Shown here one piece after another: positions 7,296 to 15,781 of a stretch of 49,123 nucleotides of DNA. Under the pieces are notes generated by a model. It saw only the letters and a list, made by a program, of their open reading frames with translations. It was not told the DNA's origin and made no database searches. The stretch is from CBETVX01 sp965539935 (GTDB taxonomy: Bacteria; Bacillota; Clostridia; Peptostreptococcales; Caminicellaceae): contig CBETVX010000020.1 of assembly GCA_965539935.1 (NCBI GenBank), forward strand, positions 1-49,123. The letters run 5' to 3'. Position numbers and translations under genes: made by a program. The stretch's first letter is position 1, and every line of letters begins with the position of its first letter.

Positions 7296-8759
7296 ATGAG
7301 AAAGTTTGAGAACGATGTACAGTTAATAAAATATGAAGTATTAAAAGAAGTTGCTATATTAGCTATGGAAGATAATTTAGAAGGTGGATTTTCACATATT
7401 CCTCAAAAGATTAGTCCTGGCCCTAAACCCAGGACTAGATGTTGTGTATATAAAGAAAGGGCTATAATTGAAGAGAGAGTAAAGATAGCTATGGGAGGAA
7501 ATAAAGATAATAAAAATAATATAGAAGTTATAGATATTGCATGTGATGAATGTCCAATAAATAGGTATACAGTTACCGAAGCATGTAGAGGATGTTTAGC
7601 TAAGTGGTGTCAAGAAACTTGTCCTGTAGATGCTATATTTTATGTGGGAAACAGGGCATATATTAATAATCAAAAATGTATAGAATGTGGTAAGTGTAAA
7701 AATGTATGTCCTTATAATGCTATTTCTGATGTAATGAGACCTTGTAGGAAGGCCTGTGAAGCAGGAGCTCTTTATATTAACAAAGATAAAAAGGTTATAA
7801 TAGATAATGAAAAGTGTATTCAATGTGGCGCATGTGTATATAAATGTCCATTTGGTGCTGTTATGGATAAATCATATATAGTTGATGTAATAAAATTAAT
7901 AAAGGAAGCTAAGAAAAATAAAATAAATGTATATGCAATTATTGCACCAGCAATATCAAGTCAATTTACATATGTAAGTATAGGACAATTAGTCAAAGGA
8001 ATTAAAATGTTAGGATTTCATGATGTGGTGGAAGTTGCTTTAGGGGCAGATATGGTTGCACTTCATGAATCGAAAGAGGTTGAAAAAGAAATAGGAGAAA
8101 AGAAAGTAATCACAAGCTCTTGTTGTCCAGCCTTTGTATCGTACATAAAAAAGAATTATCCTGAGCTTAATGATAGAATTTCTAATTCAGTATCTCCTAT
8201 GATAGCCATATCTAGACTTATAAAACAAATGGATGATAAGGCAAAGGTAGTTTTTATAGGACCATGTACAGCTAAAAAGCATGAAATTAATGAAGAAGAT
8301 GTAAAGGGTAGTACGGACTATGTTATTACCTTTGAAGAATTAACAGCAATGATTGATGCAGCAGGAATAAATCTTGAAGAATGTAAAGAAGAGTCCTTAA
8401 ATAATGCATCCTTTTTTGGGAGAATTTTTGCACGTTCTGGAGGATTAACTGAGTCAATAAAACATGTTATAGAAAAAGAAAAACTAAATATTGATTTTAA
8501 ACCAATAGTATGTGATGGATTGGTGGAGTGTGACAAAGCTCTTAAATTGACAAAACTTGATAGATTGAAGGGTAATTTTATTGAAGGAATGGCATGTAAA
8601 GGAGGATGTATAGGAGGAGCTGCTTCAATACATCATGGACAAAAGGATCGAAATGAAGTAGATAAATATGGGAAATTGGCTATTGAGAAAAACATCAGAG
8701 ATTCTCTAAGGGTAATTGATATGGAAAATATTAGTTTATCTAGAAAAGAAAATATATAG
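7296..8759 (+). CDS. [FeFe] hydrogenase, group B-like, with several 4Fe-4S sites
   Basis: 487 residues. An N-terminal region with CDECP and ACRGCLAKWC motifs is followed by 4Fe-4S motifs of the CIECGKCKNVCP and CIQCGACVYKCP type. The H-cluster domain follows, with L1 SSCCPAF (C276, C277), L2 GPCTAKKHE (C324) and L3 ACKGGCIGG (C434, C438). All cluster ligands are present, so it is probably catalytic. The methionine usual in L2 of group A enzymes is glycine, as expected for group B. GAGGTGG precedes the ATG at 7296, 15 bp after the phosphatase stop, so it is probably the last gene of the operon starting at 4127. Group B enzymes are poorly characterised. Here it could make or remove H2 while the PAS protein monitors it. 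Confidence 0.85.
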   Translation: MRKFENDVQLIKYEVLKEVAILAMEDNLEGGFSHIPQKISPGPKPRTRCCVYKERAIIEERVKIAMGGNKDNKNNIEVIDIACDECPINRYTVTEACRGCLAKWCQETCPVDAIFYVGNRAYINNQKCIECGKCKNVCPYNAISDVMRPCRKACEAGALYINKDKKVIIDNEKCIQCGACVYKCPFGAVMDKSYIVDVIKLIKEAKKNKINVYAIIAPAISSQFTYVSIGQLVKGIKMLGFHDVVEVALGADMVALHESKEVEKEIGEKKVITSSCCPAFVSYIKKNYPELNDRISNSVSPMIAISRLIKQMDDKAKVVFIGPCTAKKHEINEEDVKGSTDYVITFEELTAMIDAAGINLEECKEESLNNASFFGRIFARSGGLTESIKHVIEKEKLNIDFKPIVCDGLVECDKALKLTKLDRLKGNFIEGMACKGGCIGGAASIHHGQKDRNEVDKYGKLAIEKNIRDSLRVIDMENISLSRKENI

Positions 8760-8820
8760 CAGATTATTTAATAAACCCTTATAATATGTTATTATTAATA
8801 TAACGATTTATTTTAAAGAT

Positions 8821-8846
8821 GTTTAGACATATATTTGTATGGGTAT
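8821..8846 (+). promoter_or_regulatory. Sigma-B-type promoter ahead of the rsbV-rsbW-sigma operon
   Basis: GTTTAG (8821-8826), 14 bp, then GGGTAT (8841-8846). This matches the B. subtilis sigma-B consensus GTTTAA-N12-14-GGGTAT at 11 of 12 positions. It lies 32 bp before the GTG of the anti-anti-sigma gene, which suggests the operon is autoregulated by the sigma factor it encodes, as in Bacillus. Confidence 0.7.
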
Positions 8847-8877
8847 GTGTTTAAATGACGCCTAAGGGGGGAAAGTC

Positions 8878-9189
8878 GTGGCACTTAGTATAAAAAGTAA
8901 GTATGACGATAAAGGTTTATGGGTTGTGAAGCTAAATGGAGAAATAGATATATATACATCTACAGAACTAAAAGAAGAATTAAATATGCTAATTAAGGAC
9001 AAGCAAATAGATATTAAACTTGACTGTGAAGAATTAGACTATATAGATAGTACAGGATTAGGAATATTAATAGGTATACTTAAGAAACTTAAGAAAAGTG
9101 GAAATAATGTTATAATAGCAAAACCAAAACAAAACATTATTAAATTACTTAAAATAACTGGTTTAGATAAGATATTTATAATGGAATAA
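8878..9189 (+). CDS. Anti-sigma factor antagonist, RsbV/SpoIIAA-like STAS protein
   Basis: A 103-residue STAS-domain protein. The phospho-acceptor motif YIDSTGLGIL places the conserved serine at residue 58, with T59 next to it, matching the serine of RsbV and SpoIIAA. The start is a GTG with AAGGGGGGAAA a few bases upstream; there is no ATG nearby. In the family, the unphosphorylated form binds the anti-sigma kinase and frees the sigma factor. Phosphorylation by the kinase inactivates it and a PP2C phosphatase restores it. It is the first gene of a three-gene unit and lies directly behind the sigma-B-type promoter. Confidence 0.88.
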   Translation: MALSIKSKYDDKGLWVVKLNGEIDIYTSTELKEELNMLIKDKQIDIKLDCEELDYIDSTGLGILIGILKKLKKSGNNVIIAKPKQNIIKLLKITGLDKIFIME

Positions 9190-9263
9190 AAAGAGCTAAA
9201 AAATATTAGGACGGTGAAAAGTTATAAATGACTTTAAAATATTATGAAAAGGTGGAGAAACTG

Positions 9264-9671
9264 ATGAAAGAAAGAGTTTCTATATCTTTACCTTTTAAAC
9301 CTGAATATGTTAGCGTTGGAAGGCTAACAGCTTCTATAATAGCTAATCAAATGGGATTTAATATAGAAGATATTGAGGATATAAAGGTTGCTGTAGGAGA
9401 AGCCTGTAACAATGCTATAATTCATGGAAAGAATAAAAGTGAAGATGATAATTACAAAATGAGTTTTATTGTAGCTGACGATAAGTTCATAGCAATAATA
9501 GAAGATAAGGGAAAAGGGTTTGAAGCAGAGAAATGTCCTGTTCCTGATCTTTGTAGCCCAAAGGAAGGTGGATTAGGAATCTTTATAATTAAGTCATTAA
9601 TGGATGAAGTAGAAATAGATTCCTGTCCTGGACATGGAACAAAAATAATAATGACGAAGTTTTTAAAATAA
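9264..9671 (+). CDS. Anti-sigma factor serine kinase, RsbW-like
   Basis: A GHKL-fold protein kinase that binds the sigma factor and phosphorylates the STAS antagonist. N box VGEACNNAIIHG (E46, N50), G1 box EDKGKGF (D81) and G2 box KEGGLGIF are all present. An in-frame ATG at 9228 gives 147 residues, but its ribosome site is distant. The ATG at 9264 has AAAAGGTGGAG 6 nt upstream and starts at the conserved MKERVSISLPFKPEYV, so 9264 is chosen (135 residues). The LPFKPEYVSVGRLTAS opening is closer to RsbW than to SpoIIAB. Confidence 0.85.
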   Translation: MKERVSISLPFKPEYVSVGRLTASIIANQMGFNIEDIEDIKVAVGEACNNAIIHGKNKSEDDNYKMSFIVADDKFIAIIEDKGKGFEAEKCPVPDLCSPKEGGLGIFIIKSLMDEVEIDSCPGHGTKIIMTKFLK

Positions 9672-9715
9672 GATTTTTGATTTTAAGGGATGTTTGTATT
9701 GGGGGATGATAATAA

Positions 9716-10513
9716 ATGAAAAGCGTTGCACAGTCAACGGTAGAATATGATGTAAAGTCCCTTGAAAATTTAGACCCTAAAGAATTATTTAGGATTTATA
9801 AAAATACTAAAGATAAGAATATACGAGATTATTTAATTGATAAATACTTATATATAGCTGAAATATTGTCTAAAAGATATGTAAATAAAGGTATAGAATA
9901 TGATGATCTATTTCAAGTTGCATCTTTGGGACTTATTTATGCTATAGAAAGATTTGATATAGAAAAGGGTTACGAATTTTCTAGCTTTGCAACACCTACC
10001 ATTATTGGAGAGATTAAAAAATATTTCAGAGATAAGGGATGGTCTGTAAGGGTTCCTAGGAGAATACAGGAGCTTTCTAAAAAGGTGAATATGGCAAAAT
10101 CTAAGTTACAACAAGAACTTCAAAGAATACCAAAAATAAAAGATATAGCTGAGTACCTATCTATTTCTGAAGAACAAGTACTAGAAGCCATGGAAGCTAG
10201 TCATGTCTATACACCTAAATCATTAGATGTAAGTTATGAAAATGGTGGCGATGACAAGGATGTACAGCTTATAGATATTGTAGGAGAAGATGATAAATAC
10301 TTCTCTACAATAGAAAATAAAGACTTTATAAAAAAATGTATGGATAAATTTAATGAAGTAGAAAGAAAAATTGTGAAGGATAGATTTTTTGACAATAAAA
10401 CTCAAGTTCAAGTAGCTAGTGAACTGCAGGTATCTCAAATGACAATTTCTAGAATGGAAAAAAAGATAATTGAAAAGTTTAGAAAAGAATATGAAAAAAT
10501 ATGGAGAATGTAA
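9716..10513 (+). CDS. SigB/SigF/SigG-family sigma factor, SigB-like
   Basis: A 265-residue alternative sigma factor with regions 2, 3 and 4 and no region 1.1. Region 2 has YDDLFQVASLGLIYAIERFD and the segment SSFATPTIIGEIKKYFRDKGWSVRVPRR is split here as SSFATPTIIGEIKK and DKGWSVRVPRR. The W-SVRVPRR form is typical of SigB, whereas SigF has a different sequence there. Region 4 is the C-terminal helix-turn-helix TQVQVASELQVSQMTISRMEKK. The gene is third in an rsbV-rsbW-sigma order, as in sigB operons. A spoIIA (sigF) operon would have the same order, but the sequence and the sigma-B-type promoter favour SigB. Its regulon in this organism is unknown. Confidence 0.88.
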   Translation: MKSVAQSTVEYDVKSLENLDPKELFRIYKNTKDKNIRDYLIDKYLYIAEILSKRYVNKGIEYDDLFQVASLGLIYAIERFDIEKGYEFSSFATPTIIGEIKKYFRDKGWSVRVPRRIQELSKKVNMAKSKLQQELQRIPKIKDIAEYLSISEEQVLEAMEASHVYTPKSLDVSYENGGDDKDVQLIDIVGEDDKYFSTIENKDFIKKCMDKFNEVERKIVKDRFFDNKTQVQVASELQVSQMTISRMEKKIIEKFRKEYEKIWRM

Positions 10514-10608
10514 AAGGCTGACTATAATTTTAAAGAGTCAGTTATATTATTATATGAGAAAAAGGTTGTATTGTTTTAAAATAAAAACTTAATTTAACTA
10601 TTTATAAC

Positions 10609-10637
10609 TAAAAAAGGCGTTAATAAACGCCTTTTTC
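10609..10637. terminator. Bidirectional terminator between the sigma operon and trpS
   Basis: AAAAAGGCGT (10611-10620) and ACGCCTTTTT (10627-10636) form a perfect 10-bp stem with a 6-nt loop, with A and T tracts usable in both directions. A weaker stem CTGACT/AGTCAG at 10518-10541 lies just after the sigma gene. Confidence 0.85.
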
Positions 10638-11620
10638 TAATAAACAACAAATCCCATTTTTTTCTTCACATCAGTTAAAACTTTTTGAGCAACTTCATTG
10701 GCTCTATTTGCACCTTCTTTTAGTACCCTATCAACTTCACCAGATTCAATGATTTCATTATATTTAGCTTGAATAGGATTAAGGGCCGATACAATAACCT
10801 CTACTAAATCTTTTTTAAATGTACCATATCCTTCACCACTGTATTTCTTTTCTATATCTTCTATGGAAATATTACCTAAGATGCTATAGATAGTCATTAA
10901 ATTACTAACTCCAGCCTTATTTTCTACATCATATCTTATTTCACTTTCGCTGTCAGTAACTGCTTTCATTATACTTTTCTTTATTTTAGACGGAGTATCC
11001 AATAAATTTATTTTACTATGCTTATTTTCATTACTCTTACTCATTTTATTAGTAGGATCATCTAAAGACATTATTCTAGCTCCAAATTTAGATATTAAAG
11101 GTTCTGGAACTACAAAGGTCTCTCCATACTTATTATTAAATCTTATGGCAATATCTCTAGTTAGTTCTAAATGTTGTTTTTGGTCTTCGCCAACGGGTAC
11201 ATAATGGGTATCATATAAAAGAATATCAGCTGCCATAAGTACAGGGTATGTATAAAGACCAACAGTAACAGTTTCTTTTCCCTTACTTTTATCTTTAAAC
11301 TGAGTCATTCTATTAAGTTCACCCACATAACTATTACATTGTAATAACCAAGAGAGTTCAGCATGGGCAGGAACATGGGATTGGGCAAATAAAGTAACTT
11401 TGTTTGGATCAAGACCGACTGCCATATAAAGGGCTGCAAGCTTTTTAATATTTTCATGTAACTCCTTAGGGTCTTTTGGTATAGTTACAGAATGTAGGTC
11501 AACTATACAGAAGAAACAATCCATATCATCTTGCAATTCTACAAATCTTCTAATAGCCCCTATATAATTTCCCAAATGAATTTCAGCAGTAGGTTGTACA
11601 CCTGAAAAAACTCTTTTCAT
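10637..11620 (-). CDS. trpS: Tryptophan--tRNA ligase
   Basis: Class I aminoacyl-tRNA synthetase charging tRNA-Trp. The HIGH-type motif is HLGN in TAEIHLGNYIGA, and the KMSKS loop is NKMSKSN. The length of 327 residues is usual for bacterial TrpRS. An ATG at 11635 overlaps the ribosome site itself (TGGAGG). The ATG at 11620 lies 8 nt after GGAGG and begins at the conserved MKRVFSGVQPT, so 11620 is chosen. No T-box is visible upstream on its strand. It is a single-gene unit ending at a strong terminator. Confidence 0.95.
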   Translation of the reverse strand: MKRVFSGVQPTAEIHLGNYIGAIRRFVELQDDMDCFFCIVDLHSVTIPKDPKELHENIKKLAALYMAVGLDPNKVTLFAQSHVPAHAELSWLLQCNSYVGELNRMTQFKDKSKGKETVTVGLYTYPVLMAADILLYDTHYVPVGEDQKQHLELTRDIAIRFNNKYGETFVVPEPLISKFGARIMSLDDPTNKMSKSNENKHSKINLLDTPSKIKKSIMKAVTDSESEIRYDVENKAGVSNLMTIYSILGNISIEDIEKKYSGEGYGTFKKDLVEVIVSALNPIQAKYNEIIESGEVDRVLKEGANRANEVAQKVLTDVKKKMGFVVY

Positions 11621-11790
11621 AATAAAAACCTCCAATAAAATATATATAGTTAAATTATAGACAAAAATTTATTAATAAAATCCATAAATAATCTTATATT
11701 TTCTTGCCTAAAAAAAGATAGATAAATTTTCATTATTGATTATTATATTATATTATTCAATATTATAAAAGAATTAAAAGAAAATAACTA

Positions 11791-11819
11791 TTGATATTAA
11801 AAAGTAGATGTGCTATAAT
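11791..11819 (+). promoter_or_regulatory. Sigma-A promoter of the ACT-domain gene
   Basis: TTGATA (11791-11796), 17 bp, then TATAAT (11814-11819), near consensus, 64 bp before the start at 11883. Confidence 0.75.
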
Positions 11820-11882
11820 TTGAGTTAAAGTTTTTATATTAAAAACAATTGTTTTTCTGTGACGAACAATTAGGAGGTGACT

Positions 11883-12320
11883 ATGGATAATAAATATTTA
11901 GTAATTGATAAAGAAATACTTCCTGATGTATTTGAAAAAGTTTTAATTGCAAAGGAACTTTTAAGAAAAGGTGAGGTCAAAGGTATAACCGAGGCAGTTA
12001 ACAAAGCTGGAATAAGTAGAAGTACATTTTATAAATACAAGGATTATGTATTTACTTTATCTGAAGGAACAATGGGGAAAAAAGTAACAATTTCCATGCT
12101 TTTAAGCCATGAATTAGGGGTTTTATCCAATATCATAAATAAAATATCAGAAAAAAAGGGAAACATACTTACAATCAATCAAGATATACCAATAAACAAT
12201 ATTGCTAATGTCAGTATTACCTTTGATATAACTAACCTAACTATAACATTAGATGAAATGATGAAGGAAATAAGAGAATCAAAGGGAGTAATTAAATTAG
12301 ATCTAGTAGCAATGGAATAA
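11883..12320 (+). CDS. ACT domain-containing protein, PheB/UPF0735 family
   Basis: 145 residues. The N-terminal half (about 1-65) is helix-turn-helix-like, with KGITEAVNKAGISRSTFYKYKD. The C-terminal half is an ACT domain (VTISMLLSHELGVLSNIINKISEKKGN and following), a fold that often binds amino acids. It resembles PheB of Bacillus, whose exact function is not settled. A GTG at 11877 lies inside the AGGAGGTGA ribosome site. The ATG at 11883 is 5 nt after GGAGG and is the start. It has its own promoter and precedes the branched-chain amino-acid transporter, so a link to amino-acid sensing is possible but unproven. Confidence 0.85.
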   Translation: MDNKYLVIDKEILPDVFEKVLIAKELLRKGEVKGITEAVNKAGISRSTFYKYKDYVFTLSEGTMGKKVTISMLLSHELGVLSNIINKISEKKGNILTINQDIPINNIANVSITFDITNLTITLDEMMKEIRESKGVIKLDLVAME

Positions 12321-12432
12321 AGTATGTAATGAATTAAAGTGATATATAAAAATACATATAATATTGCAATTGATATAAAAGTTAATAAACTAAATATATT
12401 TATTTTTTTCTAAATTAAAGGGGGATTATTTT

Positions 12433-13656
12433 ATGAAAAAGAAACTAGCATTATTATTAGCACTTATTCTTATGTTATCTGCATTTGCTGTAGGGTGCGC
12501 AGTGGAGCAAGTAGAACAATCAAATGATGGTGGAGAAAGCCAGACCTCTGAGTCAGAAGAAAGTAATGACGATACTAAAGAGGATGAAGTTATTAAAATA
12601 GGAGTTTTTGAGCCATTAACTGGTGCAAATGCTGCCGGTGGAGCTTTAGAAAAAGAAGGTATAGAACTTGCTAAAAAGCTTCATCCAGAAGTATTAGGTA
12701 AAAAAGTAGAAGTTGTATATGTTGATAATAAGTCAGATAAGGTTGAAGCAGCCAATGCAGCTACAAGATTGATTGATCAAGAAAAAGTTTCAGTAATTGT
12801 TGGTAGCTGGGGTAGTGGTTTTTCAATTTCAGCTGGTGAGGTTATCAAAAAGTCAGACAGAAAGGTACCAGCCATAGGAACATCATGTACTAATCCTCTT
12901 GTTACCCTAAATAATGATTATTACTTTAGAGTATGTTTCATAGATTCTTTCCAAGGTAATGTTATGGCAAACTATGCATATAACGAAGTAGGAGCAAAGA
13001 AGGTAGGATTTATTATTGAAAAGACTAATGATTATGCAGTTGGTCTTGCTAAATTCTTTGAGGATACTTTTACAGAGTTAACAGGTGATGAAAATGCCAT
13101 AGTTTATAAGGGATACTATCAAACAGGAGATCAAGATTTTACAGCACAGCTTACAAGCCTTAAGGAATCTGGAGCAGAAGCCATATTTGCCCCAGGTAAC
13201 TTTACAGAATCTGCACTTATAATGAAACAAGCTAAGGAGTTAGGTATAGATCTTCCAATACTTGGTGGAGATACTTGGGAAACTCCAGAAGTTTTAGATA
13301 TTGCTGGAGAAGCAGCTGAAGGAGTAGTATTCTCAACATTCTTTGATGCAAATGCAAAGCTCACAGATACTACTACAGAGTTTTTAGATGCATATAAGGA
13401 AGAGTATGGTAAAGAGCCTGCAGCAGTTACTGCCCTTGCATATGATGCATATTTATTAGCACTTGATGCCATAGAAAGAGCTGGCAGTGCAGATCCAGAA
13501 GCTATAAGGGATGCTTTAGCAGGGACTAAGGATTTCCCAGGAGCAGCAGGTTTAGTTAGTTTAGATGAAAACGGTGATGCTGTTAAATCTGCAGTTATTA
13601 AGACTGTTAAGGATGGAAAGTTCAGCTATCTAACAGTAGTAGAACCTAATAAGTAA
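12433..13656 (+). CDS. livJ: Branched-chain amino-acid ABC transporter, substrate-binding lipoprotein
   Basis: 407 residues. A lipoprotein signal of 21 residues (KKK, hydrophobic core, FAVGC) puts the lipid-anchored cysteine at C22. A Ser/Glu/Asp-rich linker of about 35 residues follows, then a periplasmic-binding-protein type I fold (KIGVFEPLTGANAAGG at the start, VGSWGSGFSISAGEV near 120). It would capture leucine, isoleucine, valine or a related amino acid outside the membrane for LivHMGF. It is the first gene of the five-gene operon and is separated from livH by a strong hairpin. Ligand specificity cannot be read from the sequence. Confidence 0.9.
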   Translation: MKKKLALLLALILMLSAFAVGCAVEQVEQSNDGGESQTSESEESNDDTKEDEVIKIGVFEPLTGANAAGGALEKEGIELAKKLHPEVLGKKVEVVYVDNKSDKVEAANAATRLIDQEKVSVIVGSWGSGFSISAGEVIKKSDRKVPAIGTSCTNPLVTLNNDYYFRVCFIDSFQGNVMANYAYNEVGAKKVGFIIEKTNDYAVGLAKFFEDTFTELTGDENAIVYKGYYQTGDQDFTAQLTSLKESGAEAIFAPGNFTESALIMKQAKELGIDLPILGGDTWETPEVLDIAGEAAEGVVFSTFFDANAKLTDTTTEFLDAYKEEYGKEPAAVTALAYDAYLLALDAIERAGSADPEAIRDALAGTKDFPGAAGLVSLDENGDAVKSAVIKTVKDGKFSYLTVVEPNK

Positions 13657-13677
13657 ATTTATAAAGAAAATAATGGT

Positions 13678-13709
13678 TGTAGACTTCCCCGGGGGGAAGT
13701 CTACACTAT
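13678..13709 (+). terminator. Strong hairpin between livJ and livH (partial terminator or RNA stabiliser)
   Basis: TGTAGACTTCCCC (13678-13690) pairs perfectly with GGGGAAGTCTACA (13693-13705) and is followed by CTATTTT. Such hairpins after a binding-protein gene usually protect the upstream message and let only part of transcription reach the permease genes, which fits the stoichiometry needed. Confidence 0.75.
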
Positions 13710-13783
13710 TTTAAAAAATCAAGTGAAATATTTAAACAAATATACCAGTAGATTATACAAGATTAGAATATGGGGGAAAAATT

Positions 13784-14686
13784 ATGGTAGGTATGAGTTT
13801 TCAAACTTTTATGCAGCATTTAGTTAATGGGATTTCCCTTGGTAGTTTATACGCCCTTCTAGCCATTGGTTATACCATGGTATATGGAATCCTTAGACTT
13901 ATAAATTTTGCCCATGGAGATGTATTTATGCTAGGTACCTATATTGCCTTTTATTCAATGACTGCATTTTTACTTCCCTGGTGGGCGGCCTTTTTAGTGG
14001 CAATTATATTAACAGGTGCCTTTGGAATTATTTTAGAAAGAGCAGCCTATAGGCCTCTTAGAAATTCACCAAAGATTTCTGTTATGATATCAGCCATAGG
14101 AGCATCCTTTTTAATTGAAAATTTAGCTGTAGTTATATTTGGTGGAAGACCCAAGGCCTTTCCTATACCAGATATTTTTTCAAAGATTATTAATATTGGA
14201 GAAGTTTCAATAGTAAGTATTTCATTATATATACCGATTATAGCAGCTATAGCCCTATTTATTTTAAATTATTTAGTTAATCATACTAAAACAGGTATGG
14301 CCATGAGAGCTGTTTCTAAAGATTATGAAGCTGCAAGACTTATGGGTATAAATGTAAATAATATTATTTCCTTTACCTTTGGTATGGGTTCCATATTAGC
14401 TGCCATAGGCGGTGTAATGTGGGGATTTAAGTATCCTCAACTAATACCTCTTATGGGTCTTATGCCAGGACTTAAATGTTTTATAGCAGCCGTTGTAGGA
14501 GGTATAGGAAATATTAGAGGCGCAGTTTTAGGTGGATTTATTTTAGGACTTGGTGAAATATTAATAGTTGCTGCATCGCCAGCATTATCAGGATATAGAG
14601 ATGCTTTTGCATTTGTCCTTCTAATAGTAATATTGTTAGTTAAGCCTGCAGGCTTACTTGGACAAAATACGACGGAGAAGGTGTAG
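13784..14686 (+). CDS. livH: Branched-chain amino-acid ABC transporter permease LivH
   Basis: 300-residue integral membrane permease with about eight hydrophobic segments. Family motifs include LLAIGYTMVYGILRLINFAHGD near the N-terminus and the EAA-like loop AVSKDYEAARLMGINVNNI, then GGIGNIRGAVLGGFILG. It forms the membrane channel with LivM and is powered by LivG/LivF. GGGGG lies 9 nt before the ATG. It is 3 bp from livM. Confidence 0.92.
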   Translation: MVGMSFQTFMQHLVNGISLGSLYALLAIGYTMVYGILRLINFAHGDVFMLGTYIAFYSMTAFLLPWWAAFLVAIILTGAFGIILERAAYRPLRNSPKISVMISAIGASFLIENLAVVIFGGRPKAFPIPDIFSKIINIGEVSIVSISLYIPIIAAIALFILNYLVNHTKTGMAMRAVSKDYEAARLMGINVNNIISFTFGMGSILAAIGGVMWGFKYPQLIPLMGLMPGLKCFIAAVVGGIGNIRGAVLGGFILGLGEILIVAASPALSGYRDAFAFVLLIVILLVKPAGLLGQNTTEKV

Positions 14687-14689
14687 AGT

Positions 14690-15766
14690 ATGAAGAAAAA
14701 AAACATGTTAACATTAATTTCAATTTTTGCATTTATAATTGTTCTATTTATATTAAATAAAACCCTAGGATCCTATCAACTTAGAATAATTAATTTAGCA
14801 GGAATATACGTAATACTAGCCCTTGGACTTAATCTTATAAATGGATTTGTAGGATTGTTTTCCCTAGGTCATGCAGGATTTATGGCAGTAGGAGCCTATA
14901 CAAGTGCACTTCTTACCATGTCCCCTGAATCTAAGGAAATGAATTTCTTTCTTGAGCCGATAGTTCCATGGCTTGCAAATATTCAATTACCCTTCCCTAT
15001 AGCCCTTTTAATAGCAGGTATTATGGCAGCAATAGCTGGATTTATAATAGGGGCACCGGTTTTAAGACTTAGGGATGATTATCTAGCGATAGCTACGCTA
15101 GGTTTTAGCGAAATTATAAGAGTTATATTTACAAATACACAGAGACTTACAAATGGAGCTTTAGGTATTAAGGGTCTACCTTATATAGGTATAACAGGAA
15201 ATGCCAGTGAGAGTATATGGTGGACTTGGGGATTAGCCCTTGTTACTATCATATTTATGGTTTGTCTTATAAATGGAAGTTATGGTAGAGCCTTTAAGGC
15301 AATAAGAGAAGATGAGATAGCTGCTGAGGCAATGGGTATTAATTTATTTAAACATAAAATGATGGCATTTGTAATCGGTTCATTTATGGCTGGAGTTGGG
15401 GGAGCACTACTAGGACATCTTATGGGTACTATAGATCCCCTTATGTTTAGATTTTTACTTACATTTAATATCATACTAATAGTTGTCCTTGGTGGTATAG
15501 GAAGTATAACAGGTAGTGTAATATCTGCAGTAGTTGTTACAGTTGCCATGGAAGCTTTAAGGGTATTAGATGGTGATATGAGAATTGGAAACTATATTAT
15601 AAAGGGTATTCCAGGAACTCGTATGGTAGTATTCTCAGCTTTACTTATGTTGATAATTATTTTCTATCAAAGAGGTTTAATGGGAACAAATGAATTTTCA
15701 TGGGATTGGTTTTTACGCAGAAAAGATAAAGGTCCTAAGACTCTAGAAAAAGAAAAAGTAAGCTAA
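14690..15766 (+). CDS. livM: Branched-chain amino-acid ABC transporter permease LivM
   Basis: 358-residue membrane permease, partner of LivH. Motifs include GLNLINGFVGLFSLGHAGFMAVGAY (given in part as GLNLINGFVG and SLGHAGF), the cytoplasmic EAA-type loop AIREDEIAAEAMGINLFKHKM, and VLGGIGSITGSV. The protein ends in a charged cytosolic tail. Expected size, with no sign of damage. It lies between livH (3-bp gap) and livG. Confidence 0.92.
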   Translation: MKKKNMLTLISIFAFIIVLFILNKTLGSYQLRIINLAGIYVILALGLNLINGFVGLFSLGHAGFMAVGAYTSALLTMSPESKEMNFFLEPIVPWLANIQLPFPIALLIAGIMAAIAGFIIGAPVLRLRDDYLAIATLGFSEIIRVIFTNTQRLTNGALGIKGLPYIGITGNASESIWWTWGLALVTIIFMVCLINGSYGRAFKAIREDEIAAEAMGINLFKHKMMAFVIGSFMAGVGGALLGHLMGTIDPLMFRFLLTFNIILIVVLGGIGSITGSVISAVVVTVAMEALRVLDGDMRIGNYIIKGIPGTRMVVFSALLMLIIIFYQRGLMGTNEFSWDWFLRRKDKGPKTLEKEKVS

Positions 15767-15781
15767 AAGGATGTGAAAACA

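Noticed and set aside
8878..10513. Reading the rsbV-rsbW-sigma genes as the spoIIA (sporulation sigma-F) operon
   Set aside because: The gene order is the same, but the sigma sequence (DKGWSVRVPRR), the RsbW-like start and the sigma-B-type promoter favour a SigB module.
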